From: Candidatus Termititenax sp.
Lineage (GTDB): Bacteria; Margulisbacteria; Riflemargulisbacteria; GWF2-35-9; DYQY01
Assembly: GCA_020719045.1 (NCBI GenBank)
Contig: DYQY01000004.1
Location: forward strand, 88,447-152,446
Direction of reading: 5' to 3'
DNA: 64,000 nucleotides
Part shown: positions 35,608-45,807 of the stretch, piece after piece
How positions within the stretch are numbered: position 1 is the stretch's first letter
Layout of the letters: each line of letters begins with the position of its first letter
Position numbers and translations under genes: made by a program
The notes under the pieces: model-generated
The model's input: only the letters and a program-made list of their open reading frames with translations
Database searches by the model: none
What the model was told of the DNA's origin: nothing

Positions 35608-37322
35608 TTATTTTTGACCAACTCCGACAGTTGCTGATTTAGCAACATAAGTTTATCAAAATCGCCAGTTTTTTCAAGTTCAATTATCTGTTTCTTAAGT
35701 TCAAGCACCTTTTCCCTGTTATTTCTTTTTTTCAATGAATCAACTGCTTCTTGCAAAAATAATGATGGGTTAGAAAAATTAATCTTCATACAAAGACTAA
35801 CCAGCTTCTGGTCAGTAACTAAATCGCATAAATACTGAACATCTTTCTCAGGATTATTCAAAATTAAGGTAAATATTTTCTTATGGTCTATATCCAGAAA
35901 GTCCTCCACAGAAAATTTTCCAAGAAATTCACCTCTAAGCGATGTATGACTAAGAAGGATTGATAAAACGTCTTCCTCTAACTTAAAAAACTTATCTTTT
36001 GAACCTTTATCTTGTTTATAATCCTTCTTTTTTGACACGGATATAGTGTTATAGGTAAAAAAGAAACTTTTAACTTGATCCAAATCAACAGCTAATTTAT
36101 TGGAAATAACTGAAATATACTCATTCTTAATAATGTCATTCTCAAAATGCACTATGGATTTTAATTCCTTTAGAACTCTTGATTTATCCTCTACTGCCAT
36201 CTTCTTAACATCTGTACTATGTCCATGAATTAAAATAGAATGATCAATCAAAAACTCTTTATAAGTTATTGCATCTATCATTTGTTTTTTAAAGCTATCT
36301 AACCCATACTTTTTTATAAACTCATCTGGGTCCTTACTATCTTTTAAGTTTATAACCTTTACTTCTACCTCTGGATCTTGTAAAACATCATTAACCCTAA
36401 ACATTGCATTCTTGCCTGCATCATCATTATCAAAACACATATACAAAACCTTTGCAAAACGCTTCACCAAATTAAACTGTTGAGGAGTTACAGCAGTGCC
36501 TAAAACAGCTGATACATTTTTTATGCCAGCCTGGAAAAGACTAATCGCATCCATATATCCTTCAACTAAAACTAACTGGTCGCTATTTTCTCTAATATAT
36601 TTTTTTGCCATATTGAGGCCATACAGCACATTACTCTTATGATAAAACCTTGTTTCAGGAGAATTAACATACTTTGCTCCCTCACCAGCAATAATCCTGC
36701 CACCAAAACCTAATGTTCTTCCCTGTAAATCTATTATCGGGAACATGAACCTCTTATAAAACCTATCTTTAACTTTACCCTGCGACTCAATTCCAATTCC
36801 AATATCTATAAAATCAGCATCTTTAGAATCCTCGCTACTTAACATCTCATCACAATAAACCTTAGAAGCAAAACCTAACTGAAAAGCTTCAATTGTTTCA
36901 TTATCGAGCTTCCTATCTTTCACAAAATTTTTGGCTTCATCACTAGCTAATTGTTTATGGTAAGCATCCTTGATCTTACTAAGCAAAGCAAAGCCATTTT
37001 CTCTATCATCTTTTTCGAAATTATTTATCTGATCATCATTTATCTCTACTCCAGCTTTTTCAGCTAGCAACCTGACTGTATCAATAAAACTAAGCCCATC
37101 CACTTTCATCAAAAATGAAAACACATTGCCACCAGCGCCACAACCAAAACAGTGAAATATTTTCTTATCAGGACTAACTACAAAAGAAGGAGTTTTCTCG
37201 TTGTGAAAAGGACAAAGACCCAAAAAATTTAAGCCTCTTTTACGTAGCTTAACGTATTGGCCTATAATTTCAACAATGTCAGCTCTTTCCTTAATTAACT
37301 CTATTGAATTTTCATCAACCAT
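35604..37322 (-). CDS. dnaG: DNA primase DnaG
   Basis: DnaG makes RNA primers at the fork together with DnaB. The N-terminal zinc-binding motif ([11 protein letters not shown]...HCFGCGAGG) is followed by the TOPRIM core ([24 protein letters not shown]) and a C-terminal helicase-interaction region (about 430-572). The length of 572 residues is typical. It starts 6 nt after the M20 peptidase stop and overlaps rpoD by 4 bp. Confidence 0.97.
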   Translation of the reverse strand: MVDENSIELIKERADIVEIIGQYVKLRKRGLNFLGLCPFHNEKTPSFVVSPDKKIFHCFGCGAGGNVFSFLMKVDGLSFIDTVRLLAEKAGVEINDDQINNFEKDDRENGFALLSKIKDAYHKQLASDEAKNFVKDRKLDNETIEAFQLGFASKVYCDEMLSSEDSKDADFIDIGIGIESQGKVKDRFYKRFMFPIIDLQGRTLGFGGRIIAGEGAKYVNSPETRFYHKSNVLYGLNMAKKYIRENSDQLVLVEGYMDAISLFQAGIKNVSAVLGTAVTPQQFNLVKRFAKVLYMCFDNDDAGKNAMFRVNDVLQDPEVEVKVINLKDSKDPDEFIKKYGLDSFKKQMIDAITYKEFLIDHSILIHGHSTDVKKMAVEDKSRVLKELKSIVHFENDIIKNEYISVISNKLAVDLDQVKSFFFTYNTISVSKKKDYKQDKGSKDKFFKLEEDVLSILLSHTSLRGEFLGKFSVEDFLDIDHKKIFTLILNNPEKDVQYLCDLVTDQKLVSLCMKINFSNPSLFLQEAVDSLKKRNNREKVLELKKQIIELEKTGDFDKLMLLNQQLSELVKNK

Positions 37323-37328
37323 AAAGGA

Positions 37329-38414
37329 TTAGTCTTTTAACTTTTTAACAATAGCCAAAATATACTCTGTTGCTTTTACCATGTCAGATATTTTTATCTC
37401 TTCATCACAAGTATGAACTTTACTCATTCCTGTGCTTATAACAACCGTAGGAATACCACTCTTATTGAAAACATTTGCATCACTACCACCGCCAGTTGAT
37501 TTCTCGACGTGCTTAACGCCAATGCTTTGAGAAGCTTTTTTGCAAATCTTTAGAAGTTCCTTTTCGCCTGAAAGATCAAATGAAATATAATCCTTCTTGG
37601 CTTCAAAATCTACCTTAGCTCCATATTTTTGACATTCCTTTTTAAAAGTACTCTTTATATCCTCAAGATGCTTCTTTACCTTCTGCTTTGACAGACTACG
37701 AACCTCGCCCTTAATAAGCACCCTATCAGGAACAATATTTGTGGCGCTTCCACCTTCTATTATTCCAATATTAGCAACAGTTTCATCATCAATTCTTCCA
37801 ATTTTACAATTTGCTATAACTTTCGAAACTGCAACAATAGCATTTACACCCTTTTCAGGCTCAATCCCAGCATGTGCACTTTTACCAATTACCTCAGCTT
37901 TAAAACTATAATGAGTTGGAGCCTTAATAACAACAGTACCTATATCCCCACTAGTATCAAGAACAAAACCATAATCAACCTGAATTTGTTGTAGCTCTTT
38001 TGCTCCTTTTAACCCTTGTTCTTCTTCTACAGTAAAAATTATTACTATTGATGGACTAGAAATCTCTTTCTCTTTGATTACAAATAACATTTCCAAAATT
38101 TCTGCTATTCCTGACTTATCATCACCACCAAGGATTGTATCTCCACTTGAGCTGATTCTGTCTCCCTTAATCACAGGAACAATACCTTTCCCGGGGATAA
38201 CAGTATCCATATGTGCAGAAAACAAAACAGAAGGACCAGTAACTTTGCCATGATAAATAGCGTAAATATTGCCCTTCTTGTCTAAAGCAACATCTAAACC
38301 AAGCTCACAAAGTACATTCTGCAGATACTTTCTAACTTTTTTTTCATTCCCAGACTCACTATCTATTTTCACTAAATCAATAAAAGTATTAACTAGTCTC
38401 TTAGAGTTAACCAT
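37329..38414 (-). CDS. M20 family metallopeptidase (PepT-like)
   Basis: This is a dizinc aminopeptidase or deacylase. Metal-binding motifs are visible: FSAHMDTVIPG, GGDDKSGIA, TVEEEQGLKGA with the catalytic Glu, and the C-terminal STGGGSDANVF and MSKVHTCDE. The dimerisation domain lies in the middle (KAPTHYSFKAEVIGKSAHAG). Length and motifs fit the PepT/tripeptidase-like clade; the true substrate may be other short peptides. AGAGAGG precedes ATG 38414. It heads the dnaG-rpoD run. Confidence 0.9.
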   Translation of the reverse strand: MVNSKRLVNTFIDLVKIDSESGNEKKVRKYLQNVLCELGLDVALDKKGNIYAIYHGKVTGPSVLFSAHMDTVIPGKGIVPVIKGDRISSSGDTILGGDDKSGIAEILEMLFVIKEKEISSPSIVIIFTVEEEQGLKGAKELQQIQVDYGFVLDTSGDIGTVVIKAPTHYSFKAEVIGKSAHAGIEPEKGVNAIVAVSKVIANCKIGRIDDETVANIGIIEGGSATNIVPDRVLIKGEVRSLSKQKVKKHLEDIKSTFKKECQKYGAKVDFEAKKDYISFDLSGEKELLKICKKASQSIGVKHVEKSTGGGSDANVFNKSGIPTVVISTGMSKVHTCDEEIKISDMVKATEYILAIVKKLKD

Positions 38415-38435
38415 AAAAACCTCTCTTTTTATAGT

Positions 38436-38468
38436 TTAAAGCTAAAAGCTAAAAGCCTAAAGCTAAAA
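38436..38468. repeat. Short tandem AGCTAAA repeat
   Basis: TTAAAGCTAAAAGCTAAAAGCCTAAAGC units lie in the 200-bp gap between the divergent peptidase and glgP genes. Similar words (AAAAGGCTAAAAG) occur in the repeats near 44.9 and 46.7 kb. It may overlap the peptidase promoter. Confidence 0.4.
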
Positions 38469-38616
38469 AACCACTAAATTCTATCTTGATAAATAATACC
38501 ATAATCATTAGTTATGTTTAATCTGTATTATTTATTCATAATCAATTCCAAAGATGATAACTGTTGTGATAAAATAGTTTTGCAACAAAGACGACACAAT
38601 AGTGAGGGGAACTAAT

Positions 38617-41097
38617 ATGGAAAATAATTATAAGGAACGACTTTCAGACATTCTTTCAAGAAAAGAAACACAAGTTAGACCTATTGAAGAAGCTTTTAAA
38701 CATAATCTTACCAATAAGATTGTTAAAGATGAATACAATTCAACACCAAGAGATATTTATAATGCACTTAGTTACACCATTATGGATCAACTTGCAGAAG
38801 GTTGGCTTGAGACGCAGAGACAACACCATTATCACGACGCAAAGAGAGTTTACTATCTTTCAATGGAATTCTTAATTGGCAGACTTTTGAAAACTAATAT
38901 CAACAATCTACACGTTGACTGCCAAGTTCAAGCTCTTCTTTCTAAGCTAAACTTTGACTTCAATACAATTGAAGACATGGAAGAAGATGCAGGATTAGGA
39001 AATGGTGGACTTGGAAGACTAGCTGCCTGCTTCTTAGAATCTATGGCAACTTTAGGGATACCTTCCTTTGGATACGGTATTAGATATGATTATGGCTTAT
39101 TCAAACAAGATATTGAAAATGGATGGCAAATAGAAAAACCTGACAAGTGGCTTGAAAACGGATACCCATGGGAAATCCAAAGAGCTGAAAAATACTCTAT
39201 TAATTTTTACGGTCACGTTGAAAAAAGTATAGATACAGATGGAAAAGAAATTTCCGTTTGGAAAAACTACAATAAAGTTTTTGCAGTTCCTTATGATATA
39301 CCTGTTCCAGGATTTAGCAATAAAACTGTAAACACCTTAAGATTATGGTCTGCCAAAACAGATGACGAATTTAAATTACAAATCTTTAACAATGGTGACT
39401 TTATTAATGCCTATGAAGAAAAACTTCAAGATGAAAACATTACTAAAATTCTGTATCCAAATGACAATGTATATGCGGGATTAGAGCTTCGATTAAAGCA
39501 AGAATACTTTTTCTGTGCTGCTTCACTACAAGACATTATGAGAAGATTCAAGGAGAATCCGTCACATGACTTTAAAAACATACCAAACAAGATAGTTATT
39601 CAGCTTAATGATACACATCCGGCAATAGCTATACCTGAACTAATTAGAATACTTGTTGATGAAGAAAATCTTAACTTTGATGAAGCATGGGATATTACAA
39701 AACATACTTTTGCTTATACAAACCATACATTACTTCCTGAAGCCTTAGAAAAATGGCCTGAAAGAATGTTTTCCTATATGCTTCCAAGACATCTAGAAAT
39801 CATTTATTTAATTAACACAAAGCTTATGGAAGATTTACAGATTAAGTTTGGTCCTGACATGGGAAGAATGCAAAGAATGTCGATTATTGAAGAAGGTAGA
39901 GACAAAATGGTTAGAATGGCTTACTTAGCTGTGGCTAGCTCCTTCTCTGTAAACGGAGTATCAGAGCTCCATAGTGAGTTAATTAAAAAGGAACTACTTC
40001 CTGATTTCTACCAGCTTTATCCTGAAAAATTCAAAAACAAAACTAATGGTATTACACCACGAAGATGGTTATATAAGTGTAACAATAGATTATCTGAACT
40101 AATTACATCTAAAATTGGCACAGGATGGATTACAAATCTTAATGAACTTAAAAAACTATCCTCGCTAAAAGATAAAGATAGACTGATTGAAGGTTGGGAA
40201 ATTATAAAAAACAACAACAAAAAGGATCTTTCTAACTGGCTAGAAAAGAAGTACGGTTTTAGCTTTGACCATAATTCCATGGTAGATGTTCAAACAAAAA
40301 GAATCCACGAATATAAAAGACAACTATTGAACGTAATGCATGTTATTCATTTGTATTTAAAACTTAAAAACAATCCAGACATGCCTTTTGCTCCTCGAAC
40401 AGTTTTAATTGGTGGTAAAGCAGCACCAGCATACCATGTTGCGAAACTATACATTAAGCTTATTAATAATGTAGCCAACGTTATCAATAATGACCCAAAA
40501 GTAAATGCTAAGTTAAAGCTATTCTTTATACCAAACTACAATGTAACTGTTGCTGAAAAGATAATGCCCGCTGCTGACCTTTCTGAACAAATATCTACTG
40601 CAGGAAAAGAAGCCTCAGGAACTGGTAACATGAAATTTGCTCTTAATGGCGCATTAACTATTGGAACTCTAGATGGAGCAAACGTTGAAATTAAAGAAGA
40701 AGTTGGGGACGAGAATATTTACATTTTTGGTCTCACTGCTGAAGAGGTTACTAATCTTAGAGAAGAAGGTTATGACCCTAAAAAATACATAAATGAATAC
40801 GAGCCACTTCAGGAAGTACTTGAGCTAATTAGAAACGGTTTCTTCAGCCCTGAACAACATGACTTGTTCTACCCAATTTATTCTAACTTAATTAACCATG
40901 ATCCATACATGATTATGGCAGACTTCAAATCTTATGTTGAATGTCAGGAACAAGTATCAAAAGACTTCCTTAATAGAGAGTTATGGTTAAAGAAGTCTAT
41001 TGCAAATGTTGCTAATGTAGGTAAATTCTCTAGTGATAGAACAATTGCTGAATATAATTGGGATATCTGGAAAGCAACTCCTGTTGAAATAAAATAA
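38617..41097 (+). CDS. glgP: Glycogen/starch alpha-glucan phosphorylase
   Basis: GlgP releases glucose-1-phosphate from alpha-1,4-glucan stores. The PLP-lysine block EASGTGNMKFALNGAL, the N-terminal MEFLIGR and GNGGLGRLAACF motifs and the C-terminal GTLDGANVEI are all present over a normal length of about 826 residues. The ORF track begins at GTG 38602; ATG 38617, preceded by GAGGGG, is the better start. It indicates glycogen turnover, and its product could feed the pyrophosphorylase-like enzyme at 33 kb. Confidence 0.96.
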   Translation: MENNYKERLSDILSRKETQVRPIEEAFKHNLTNKIVKDEYNSTPRDIYNALSYTIMDQLAEGWLETQRQHHYHDAKRVYYLSMEFLIGRLLKTNINNLHVDCQVQALLSKLNFDFNTIEDMEEDAGLGNGGLGRLAACFLESMATLGIPSFGYGIRYDYGLFKQDIENGWQIEKPDKWLENGYPWEIQRAEKYSINFYGHVEKSIDTDGKEISVWKNYNKVFAVPYDIPVPGFSNKTVNTLRLWSAKTDDEFKLQIFNNGDFINAYEEKLQDENITKILYPNDNVYAGLELRLKQEYFFCAASLQDIMRRFKENPSHDFKNIPNKIVIQLNDTHPAIAIPELIRILVDEENLNFDEAWDITKHTFAYTNHTLLPEALEKWPERMFSYMLPRHLEIIYLINTKLMEDLQIKFGPDMGRMQRMSIIEEGRDKMVRMAYLAVASSFSVNGVSELHSELIKKELLPDFYQLYPEKFKNKTNGITPRRWLYKCNNRLSELITSKIGTGWITNLNELKKLSSLKDKDRLIEGWEIIKNNNKKDLSNWLEKKYGFSFDHNSMVDVQTKRIHEYKRQLLNVMHVIHLYLKLKNNPDMPFAPRTVLIGGKAAPAYHVAKLYIKLINNVANVINNDPKVNAKLKLFFIPNYNVTVAEKIMPAADLSEQISTAGKEASGTGNMKFALNGALTIGTLDGANVEIKEEVGDENIYIFGLTAEEVTNLREEGYDPKKYINEYEPLQEVLELIRNGFFSPEQHDLFYPIYSNLINHDPYMIMADFKSYVECQEQVSKDFLNRELWLKKSIANVANVGKFSSDRTIAEYNWDIWKATPVEIK

Positions 41098-41107
41098 ATA
41101 TAACCAA

Positions 41108-42394
41108 GTGTATAGAAATCTTAATTGGATAATTATTGTTTCTTTTACACTTGGTTTGTTTACTGCTTTCTATATAAGAGTATCCATCCCAGCGCAAAAG
41201 CCTCCTCAAAAGCCTATTGTAATAAAGCAAGCTCCAAACATTGAAATCAAAAAACCAGAACTTGATCAAGCTATTAATTCAATATTAAATAAATATGGAG
41301 TTACAGGTTGTTCACTTATAGTAATAAAAAATAGAAATAACTTTTATCACTATAACTATGGAGTAGCTAATCTAAATACTAAAGAAAAAATGACTAGCAA
41401 TCATGCAATTAGAATTGCATCAATAAGTAAACTAATTACTGCAATATTGTTTCTAGATTCCATTGAAAATAACACTAACATTATTAATACACCTGTCTCA
41501 AAACTAATAAATATTCCTTTTGAAAACCCATACTTTAAAGACAAAATCATAACCCCAAAAGAATTACTCACTCATACCTCAAGCTTTGCTCCAAACAGTT
41601 ATTTAGCTGATTACTTCCTAAAAAACAGCTATAGAAACAAAAGCCTTGAACTATCGAGCCTTATTTCAAGCACAGGAAATTATTATCAAAGCAGCTATTG
41701 GAATAGCGTCTATCCGCCAGGCCAAATATTCAATTATTCAGGATTTAACTTCATACTAGTTGCTGCCATAATAGAAAAAATAACCAACCAGAGATTTAAT
41801 CTTCTTTCGCACACAAAACTAATAAATGAACTTGAAATGAAGAATACCCACCTATCAACATCCTTGCCTTTCAATGAAACCAAATATGCTATTGGCTACG
41901 AATTTATCGAGGATATACCAACAAGGTCTATTAACGACAATAACTTCTACCTAAGTATACCTAATACTAACTATGTTCCAGGCTTAAACCCCACTATACA
42001 CGCTCCACAATCAGGCTTTCGCTCAAACGCAGAAGATCTTTCTAAAGTAATGCTAATGCTACTAAATAAAGGAACATATAATAACAAACGTATTTTAAAT
42101 GAAAAAAGTATTGAACTAATTGAAACACCTACCTTCAATGTTACACAAACCATGCAAAGAGGAATTGGGTCAGAAATCAACCTTGGATTCATCCCAGGGG
42201 TAAAAATGGTCGGACATACAGGGAATGCCTACGGAATAATCACTCACCTCTTCTATAACCGTGAAGAAGACTTTGGAATAGTTTTCATTATCAATGGACA
42301 TCAAAAGAAAGCCTATTTTGGTGGAGACCACTTTTTAATTGAAAAAGAAATAGATTCTACTATTTACGAACAGCTAATTAAAAAAGCTCTATAG
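41108..42394 (+). CDS. Serine hydrolase of the beta-lactamase / class C PBP fold
   Basis: An N-terminal hydrophobic anchor (NWIIIVSFTLGLFTAFY) precedes a catalytic domain with SxxK (RIASISKLITAI), a YxN-type motif (FNYSGFNF) and HTG (KMVGHTGNAYG). Family members include D-aminopeptidases, esterases and DD-peptidases; true beta-lactamase activity is not implied. The start is GTG 41108, with no clear ribosome site, 10 nt after glgP. The 3' end overlaps the converging acyl-ligase gene by 6 bp. Confidence 0.85.
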   Translation: MYRNLNWIIIVSFTLGLFTAFYIRVSIPAQKPPQKPIVIKQAPNIEIKKPELDQAINSILNKYGVTGCSLIVIKNRNNFYHYNYGVANLNTKEKMTSNHAIRIASISKLITAILFLDSIENNTNIINTPVSKLINIPFENPYFKDKIITPKELLTHTSSFAPNSYLADYFLKNSYRNKSLELSSLISSTGNYYQSSYWNSVYPPGQIFNYSGFNFILVAAIIEKITNQRFNLLSHTKLINELEMKNTHLSTSLPFNETKYAIGYEFIEDIPTRSINDNNFYLSIPNTNYVPGLNPTIHAPQSGFRSNAEDLSKVMLMLLNKGTYNNKRILNEKSIELIETPTFNVTQTMQRGIGSEINLGFIPGVKMVGHTGNAYGIITHLFYNREEDFGIVFIINGHQKKAYFGGDHFLIEKEIDSTIYEQLIKKAL

Positions 42395-44896
42395 TTTCTC
42401 TATTGAAGATTTTATTTGTTTATTTATGTCTTCTACTGACTTATTTTTTGGACTTATTCTATCTCCAATAGTTAGTGTTAACTTATGACCAAACCTAAGA
42501 AAGAAGCTTCCACGAGGGAAAACATTATATGCGCCATCAATCTTCATTGTTAAAACATCCTTATTAAACTTGCTTGCTAAATATGCTGCACCATCCTTAA
42601 ATTCTCCTAAGTTACCATCTCTTGTCCTTGTGCCTTCTGGAAAAATAAGTAGCGCACCATTTTGTCTTAAAATATCAGCCCCAGACTTAAGTGCAGGAAA
42701 AATATTTGCTCCTCTATCAACAAAAATAATATGGGACCAAGGGAAAATATATTTTAAAAAAGTAAGCTCTTTTTTGCTTATCATAAATATATTTTTTCTA
42801 ACTTTTCTTGGCAATGAAGCAAGCACAAGAATGGCATCTAAATTAGATTGATGATTGCAAACCAATATGCAATTCTTTGCATCTTTTAATTTTTCTTTAT
42901 TCATCACCCTATATCCAAAGAATAAACTAGCCTTAAGTTTAATTAGTTTAATTAATAAATACACCACTGGATTAAGGAAATTATATTTATTTGTTCTTAT
43001 TTTCCCTAAAAACAACTCATCCTCTCTACTATCGACCTCACTAACCTCTGGTAAAAGACTTACATATTTAACTAACTCCAAAACAGATGAAATAGACATA
43101 AATTTATCCATATCTATTTTAACTTTAAAATTCTTCTCTAATTCCATAACAAATTGAATTTTACTTAGAGAATCAAGGCCAAGATCATCTAAGCTTAAAT
43201 CTAAATATAAATTTTCTATCCCGAACTTCTTAATAATAAACTTTATCAATTGATCTTCTCTTTCATTGGATGGCTGTATGTTATATTGGGAAACAAAATT
43301 CATATCACCAGAACGTTGATACTTTCCTTGTTTAAGATTAGCAATCACCTCTCTAATCATCACCTTCTTTGTGGACGTTCTAGGTAATGGCTCGAATGAT
43401 AATGAAAAGTCAGCGACTCTCATATAGTCTGGCAAAAGATTGTTTAATCTATTCACCTCTGCCTTTATCTGTTGATATGCAGCTCCAGAAACATGTTCTG
43501 GAACGATTACAGCATTAACAATAATGTTATGATTTTTCTCATCACCGAATACCGCAACCTCATTTATTAATTCTGAGGTGATGAATAAATCTTCTATTTC
43601 TTCAGGGAAAACATTCTTACCAGAATCAAGCACAATAATATTTTTTGTTCTTCCAGTAATACGAAGACTACCCTTATTATCAATCAAGCCAATATCTCCC
43701 GAATTGAACCAACCATCGCTATCAAAAACTTCAGAATTAGCTTTTTCGTTATTTAAATATCCCATCATCACAGAAATACCTTTTATCCAGATCTCCCCAA
43801 TGCCTCGTGCATCTTTATTTCTAATTTCTATAAAGTTACCCTTAATAGGTGTTCCAACACAACCAACAGTATTTTCGTGCACTTTATTAGCAACGGCAAC
43901 AGCAGTTGTTTCTGTTAATCCATAACCCTCTAATATAGTAAATCCCATATTATGATAAGCCTTAAAGTATTTCGGCTTTAGAGAAGCTCCCCCACTAACA
44001 AAGAATTTAAGTTGCTCACCAAAAACTTTATGGATAGGCTTAAAAATCACCTTAGGAATAATACCTAGCCCTGCAAGTTTAAAAACATGAGAGTATGCAA
44101 CCATAAACTTTAAAATCTTATATTTAACTGCGGATTGATTCTTTGCTTTATTTAAAATGCTATCAAAAAATAACTCCCATAATTTAGGAACACCAGGAAA
44201 TATAGTAATAGGATAAATTTCTAAAGACTTGATTATATCTGGACCTTTTAACGAAGGTTGAACAACTGTACTGGAACCATTTATTATAAAACCTAAAAAA
44301 GTAGTGATAAGTCCAAAAACATGATAAAGAGGCAATATGGCTAATACTACATCAGGGGCATCTAGCAATCCCATGTGCTCAATACTAGCATAACAAGTAT
44401 TAACAATGTTATTATGCGAAAGCATCACGATCTTTGGATCACCTGTCGTTCCTGAAGTAAACAACATCGCAGCACATTCTTCTTTATTCAATTTTGGGGC
44501 AATATATTTACTACTGTCAGACATTGCATCATCAAGTTCAACTGAAATGAACTCAACCTGTTTATCTGATTTATACTCCATATCATCTGAAACAAATGCA
44601 TATTTACAATCTATCCTAGCAAGCATTTTCTGATGATGTTCAATACTTAAATGATTATCTAAAGCTACAACAACTGCACCTGAATAAGCAATACTAAGAT
44701 ATGTAATCATCCATTCACGGCTATTGGATGCAATCAAAGCAACTGGATCTTTTGTTTGTATACCAAGTGATTGAATATAGGATGCTCTTTGTTTTATAAG
44801 TTCATAAGCACTGGCATAAGTAATATCAGGTTGAAGATAAATATTGCGAGAGAATTTTATAAAATATTTGTCTATATATTCTGGCAAAGTGTACAT
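42389..44896 (-). CDS. Fused AMP-dependent acyl ligase - acyl carrier - 1-acylglycerol-phosphate acyltransferase
   Basis: Three domains are seen. Residues 1-520 are an adenylate-forming ligase (LFTSGTTGDPKIV, EGYGLTETTA, TGRTKNIIVLDSGKN). About 540-610 is an acyl-carrier domain with the phosphopantetheine Ser in LGLDSLSK. About 650-835 is a PlsC acyltransferase (CNHQSNLDAIL as the HX4D motif; FPEGTRTRDG). Together they could activate a fatty acid, load it in cis and transfer it to a lysophospholipid, as in Aas-like recycling; this is inferred. A TTGACC/TATAAT promoter ends 6 nt before ATG, with no Shine-Dalgarno. Confidence 0.9.
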   Translation of the reverse strand: MYTLPEYIDKYFIKFSRNIYLQPDITYASAYELIKQRASYIQSLGIQTKDPVALIASNSREWMITYLSIAYSGAVVVALDNHLSIEHHQKMLARIDCKYAFVSDDMEYKSDKQVEFISVELDDAMSDSSKYIAPKLNKEECAAMLFTSGTTGDPKIVMLSHNNIVNTCYASIEHMGLLDAPDVVLAILPLYHVFGLITTFLGFIINGSSTVVQPSLKGPDIIKSLEIYPITIFPGVPKLWELFFDSILNKAKNQSAVKYKILKFMVAYSHVFKLAGLGIIPKVIFKPIHKVFGEQLKFFVSGGASLKPKYFKAYHNMGFTILEGYGLTETTAVAVANKVHENTVGCVGTPIKGNFIEIRNKDARGIGEIWIKGISVMMGYLNNEKANSEVFDSDGWFNSGDIGLIDNKGSLRITGRTKNIIVLDSGKNVFPEEIEDLFITSELINEVAVFGDEKNHNIIVNAVIVPEHVSGAAYQQIKAEVNRLNNLLPDYMRVADFSLSFEPLPRTSTKKVMIREVIANLKQGKYQRSGDMNFVSQYNIQPSNEREDQLIKFIIKKFGIENLYLDLSLDDLGLDSLSKIQFVMELEKNFKVKIDMDKFMSISSVLELVKYVSLLPEVSEVDSREDELFLGKIRTNKYNFLNPVVYLLIKLIKLKASLFFGYRVMNKEKLKDAKNCILVCNHQSNLDAILVLASLPRKVRKNIFMISKKELTFLKYIFPWSHIIFVDRGANIFPALKSGADILRQNGALLIFPEGTRTRDGNLGEFKDGAAYLASKFNKDVLTMKIDGAYNVFPRGSFFLRFGHKLTLTIGDRISPKNKSVEDINKQIKSSIEKL

Positions 44897-44902
44897 CTTT
44901 TA

Positions 44903-44930
44903 ATTATATTTACAAAAGAATCTTGGTCAA
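44903..44930 (-). promoter_or_regulatory. Leaderless promoter of the acyl ligase-acyltransferase gene
   Basis: On the minus strand TTGACC (44925-44930), a 16-bp spacer and a perfect TATAAT (44903-44908) lie exactly 6 nt before ATG 44896. The expected start of transcription falls at or next to the A of ATG. Confidence 0.7.
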
Positions 44931-45110
44931 TGGCTCAAGAGGCTAAAAGGTCAAAAGGACAAGAGGTAAATAGCTAATTCGTCGCTGTTTATTTGTTTAT
45001 TTGTTGATGTGTTTATTTGAAAAACCCTTAAACTCATCACTTCTCACTTCTCTCACAATTCACGATTTACGATTTACCATTTACCATTCACTGCTTACTA
45101 TTTTGAAACT
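44931..45110. repeat. Dispersed intergenic repeat zone (TTCACGATTTACC type)
   Basis: It combines AAGAGGCTAAAAGG words, TTTATTTGTTTATTTG units and degenerate TTCACGATTTACGATTTACCATTTACCATTCAC units. The last of these run through the stop codon of the gene at 45081, whose final residues (VSSEW) are therefore repeat-derived. Otherwise non-coding. Confidence 0.5.
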
Positions 45111-45803
45111 TGGCTCTCTTTGAAATGGCCAGACCCTAAATATTGACTCCGTTTCTGTTGAAAGAACATCAGCAACATAGAAAGTGTCACGAGGAACTCT
45201 TCTTATGCTAACGCCTTTCTTTTCTGCAAATTTTTTAACTCTTGTAGCCGAAGGCATACCATATGCGTTTACACTTTCTGTGGTTATTACCATTTCTATT
45301 TCAGACAGCTCTGGTTGATTTAATAAAAAGGAAATTACTTTCTTAAATTGAATGAAGACTGTACCAGCTCTGCCTCTATCATCAATTTCTCTAAAATAGT
45401 CTGGCTTATCCTTATCCTCTACAGATGTGGTTGGCTTTAAATGTGCATGTCCAATTATTACTTTATCGCCTCTTCTTGCTTTAATGGCAACGCCTGAACA
45501 CACGCGATGAGATGGAGCATATATTGCACATTGACTATTTTCATCCACTTCCCACAAAACAAGTTCACCAATCTCAGCAAAAACAATATATCCAAGATCC
45601 TTGTCTTTAATCGCTTCTAAATTGTCTTGACTTAGTAATACTGTCCCTTCTTTTAATAAGTCTACTATTGTTATTTTGCCTGGTAATTTAATTCCCTTTT
45701 CAAAAACCATCTCTTCCAGTAAAAGAAAAATAGCGTTATTAGTTTTCAGTAAAGTTTTTTTACTCTCTTCTTGTGATAAACAACTAACTACCTTCCAAAA
45801 CAC
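45081..45803 (-). CDS. Unknown protein (240 aa), possibly CheD-like fold
   Basis: GTG 45803 follows GGAGTAAAATA. The protein has no signal peptide. A central block (GVAIKARRGDKVIIGHAHLKP, then FKKVISFLL and IEMVITTESVNAYGMPSAT) faintly recalls CheD-type amidases, but the catalytic residues are not convincing. It starts 4 nt after the stop of the 291-aa gene, so the two are co-transcribed. Its last codons run into a dispersed repeat. No firm family. Confidence 0.65.
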   Translation of the reverse strand: MFWKVVSCLSQEESKKTLLKTNNAIFLLLEEMVFEKGIKLPGKITIVDLLKEGTVLLSQDNLEAIKDKDLGYIVFAEIGELVLWEVDENSQCAIYAPSHRVCSGVAIKARRGDKVIIGHAHLKPTTSVEDKDKPDYFREIDDRGRAGTVFIQFKKVISFLLNQPELSEIEMVITTESVNAYGMPSATRVKKFAEKKGVSIRRVPRDTFYVADVLSTETESIFRVWPFQREPSFKIVSSEW

Positions 45804-45807
45804 TATT

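Noticed and set aside
41108-42394. Antibiotic-resistance beta-lactamase
   Set aside because: The SxxK and HTG motifs only show the shared fold; many such proteins are peptidases or esterases, and no resistance context exists.
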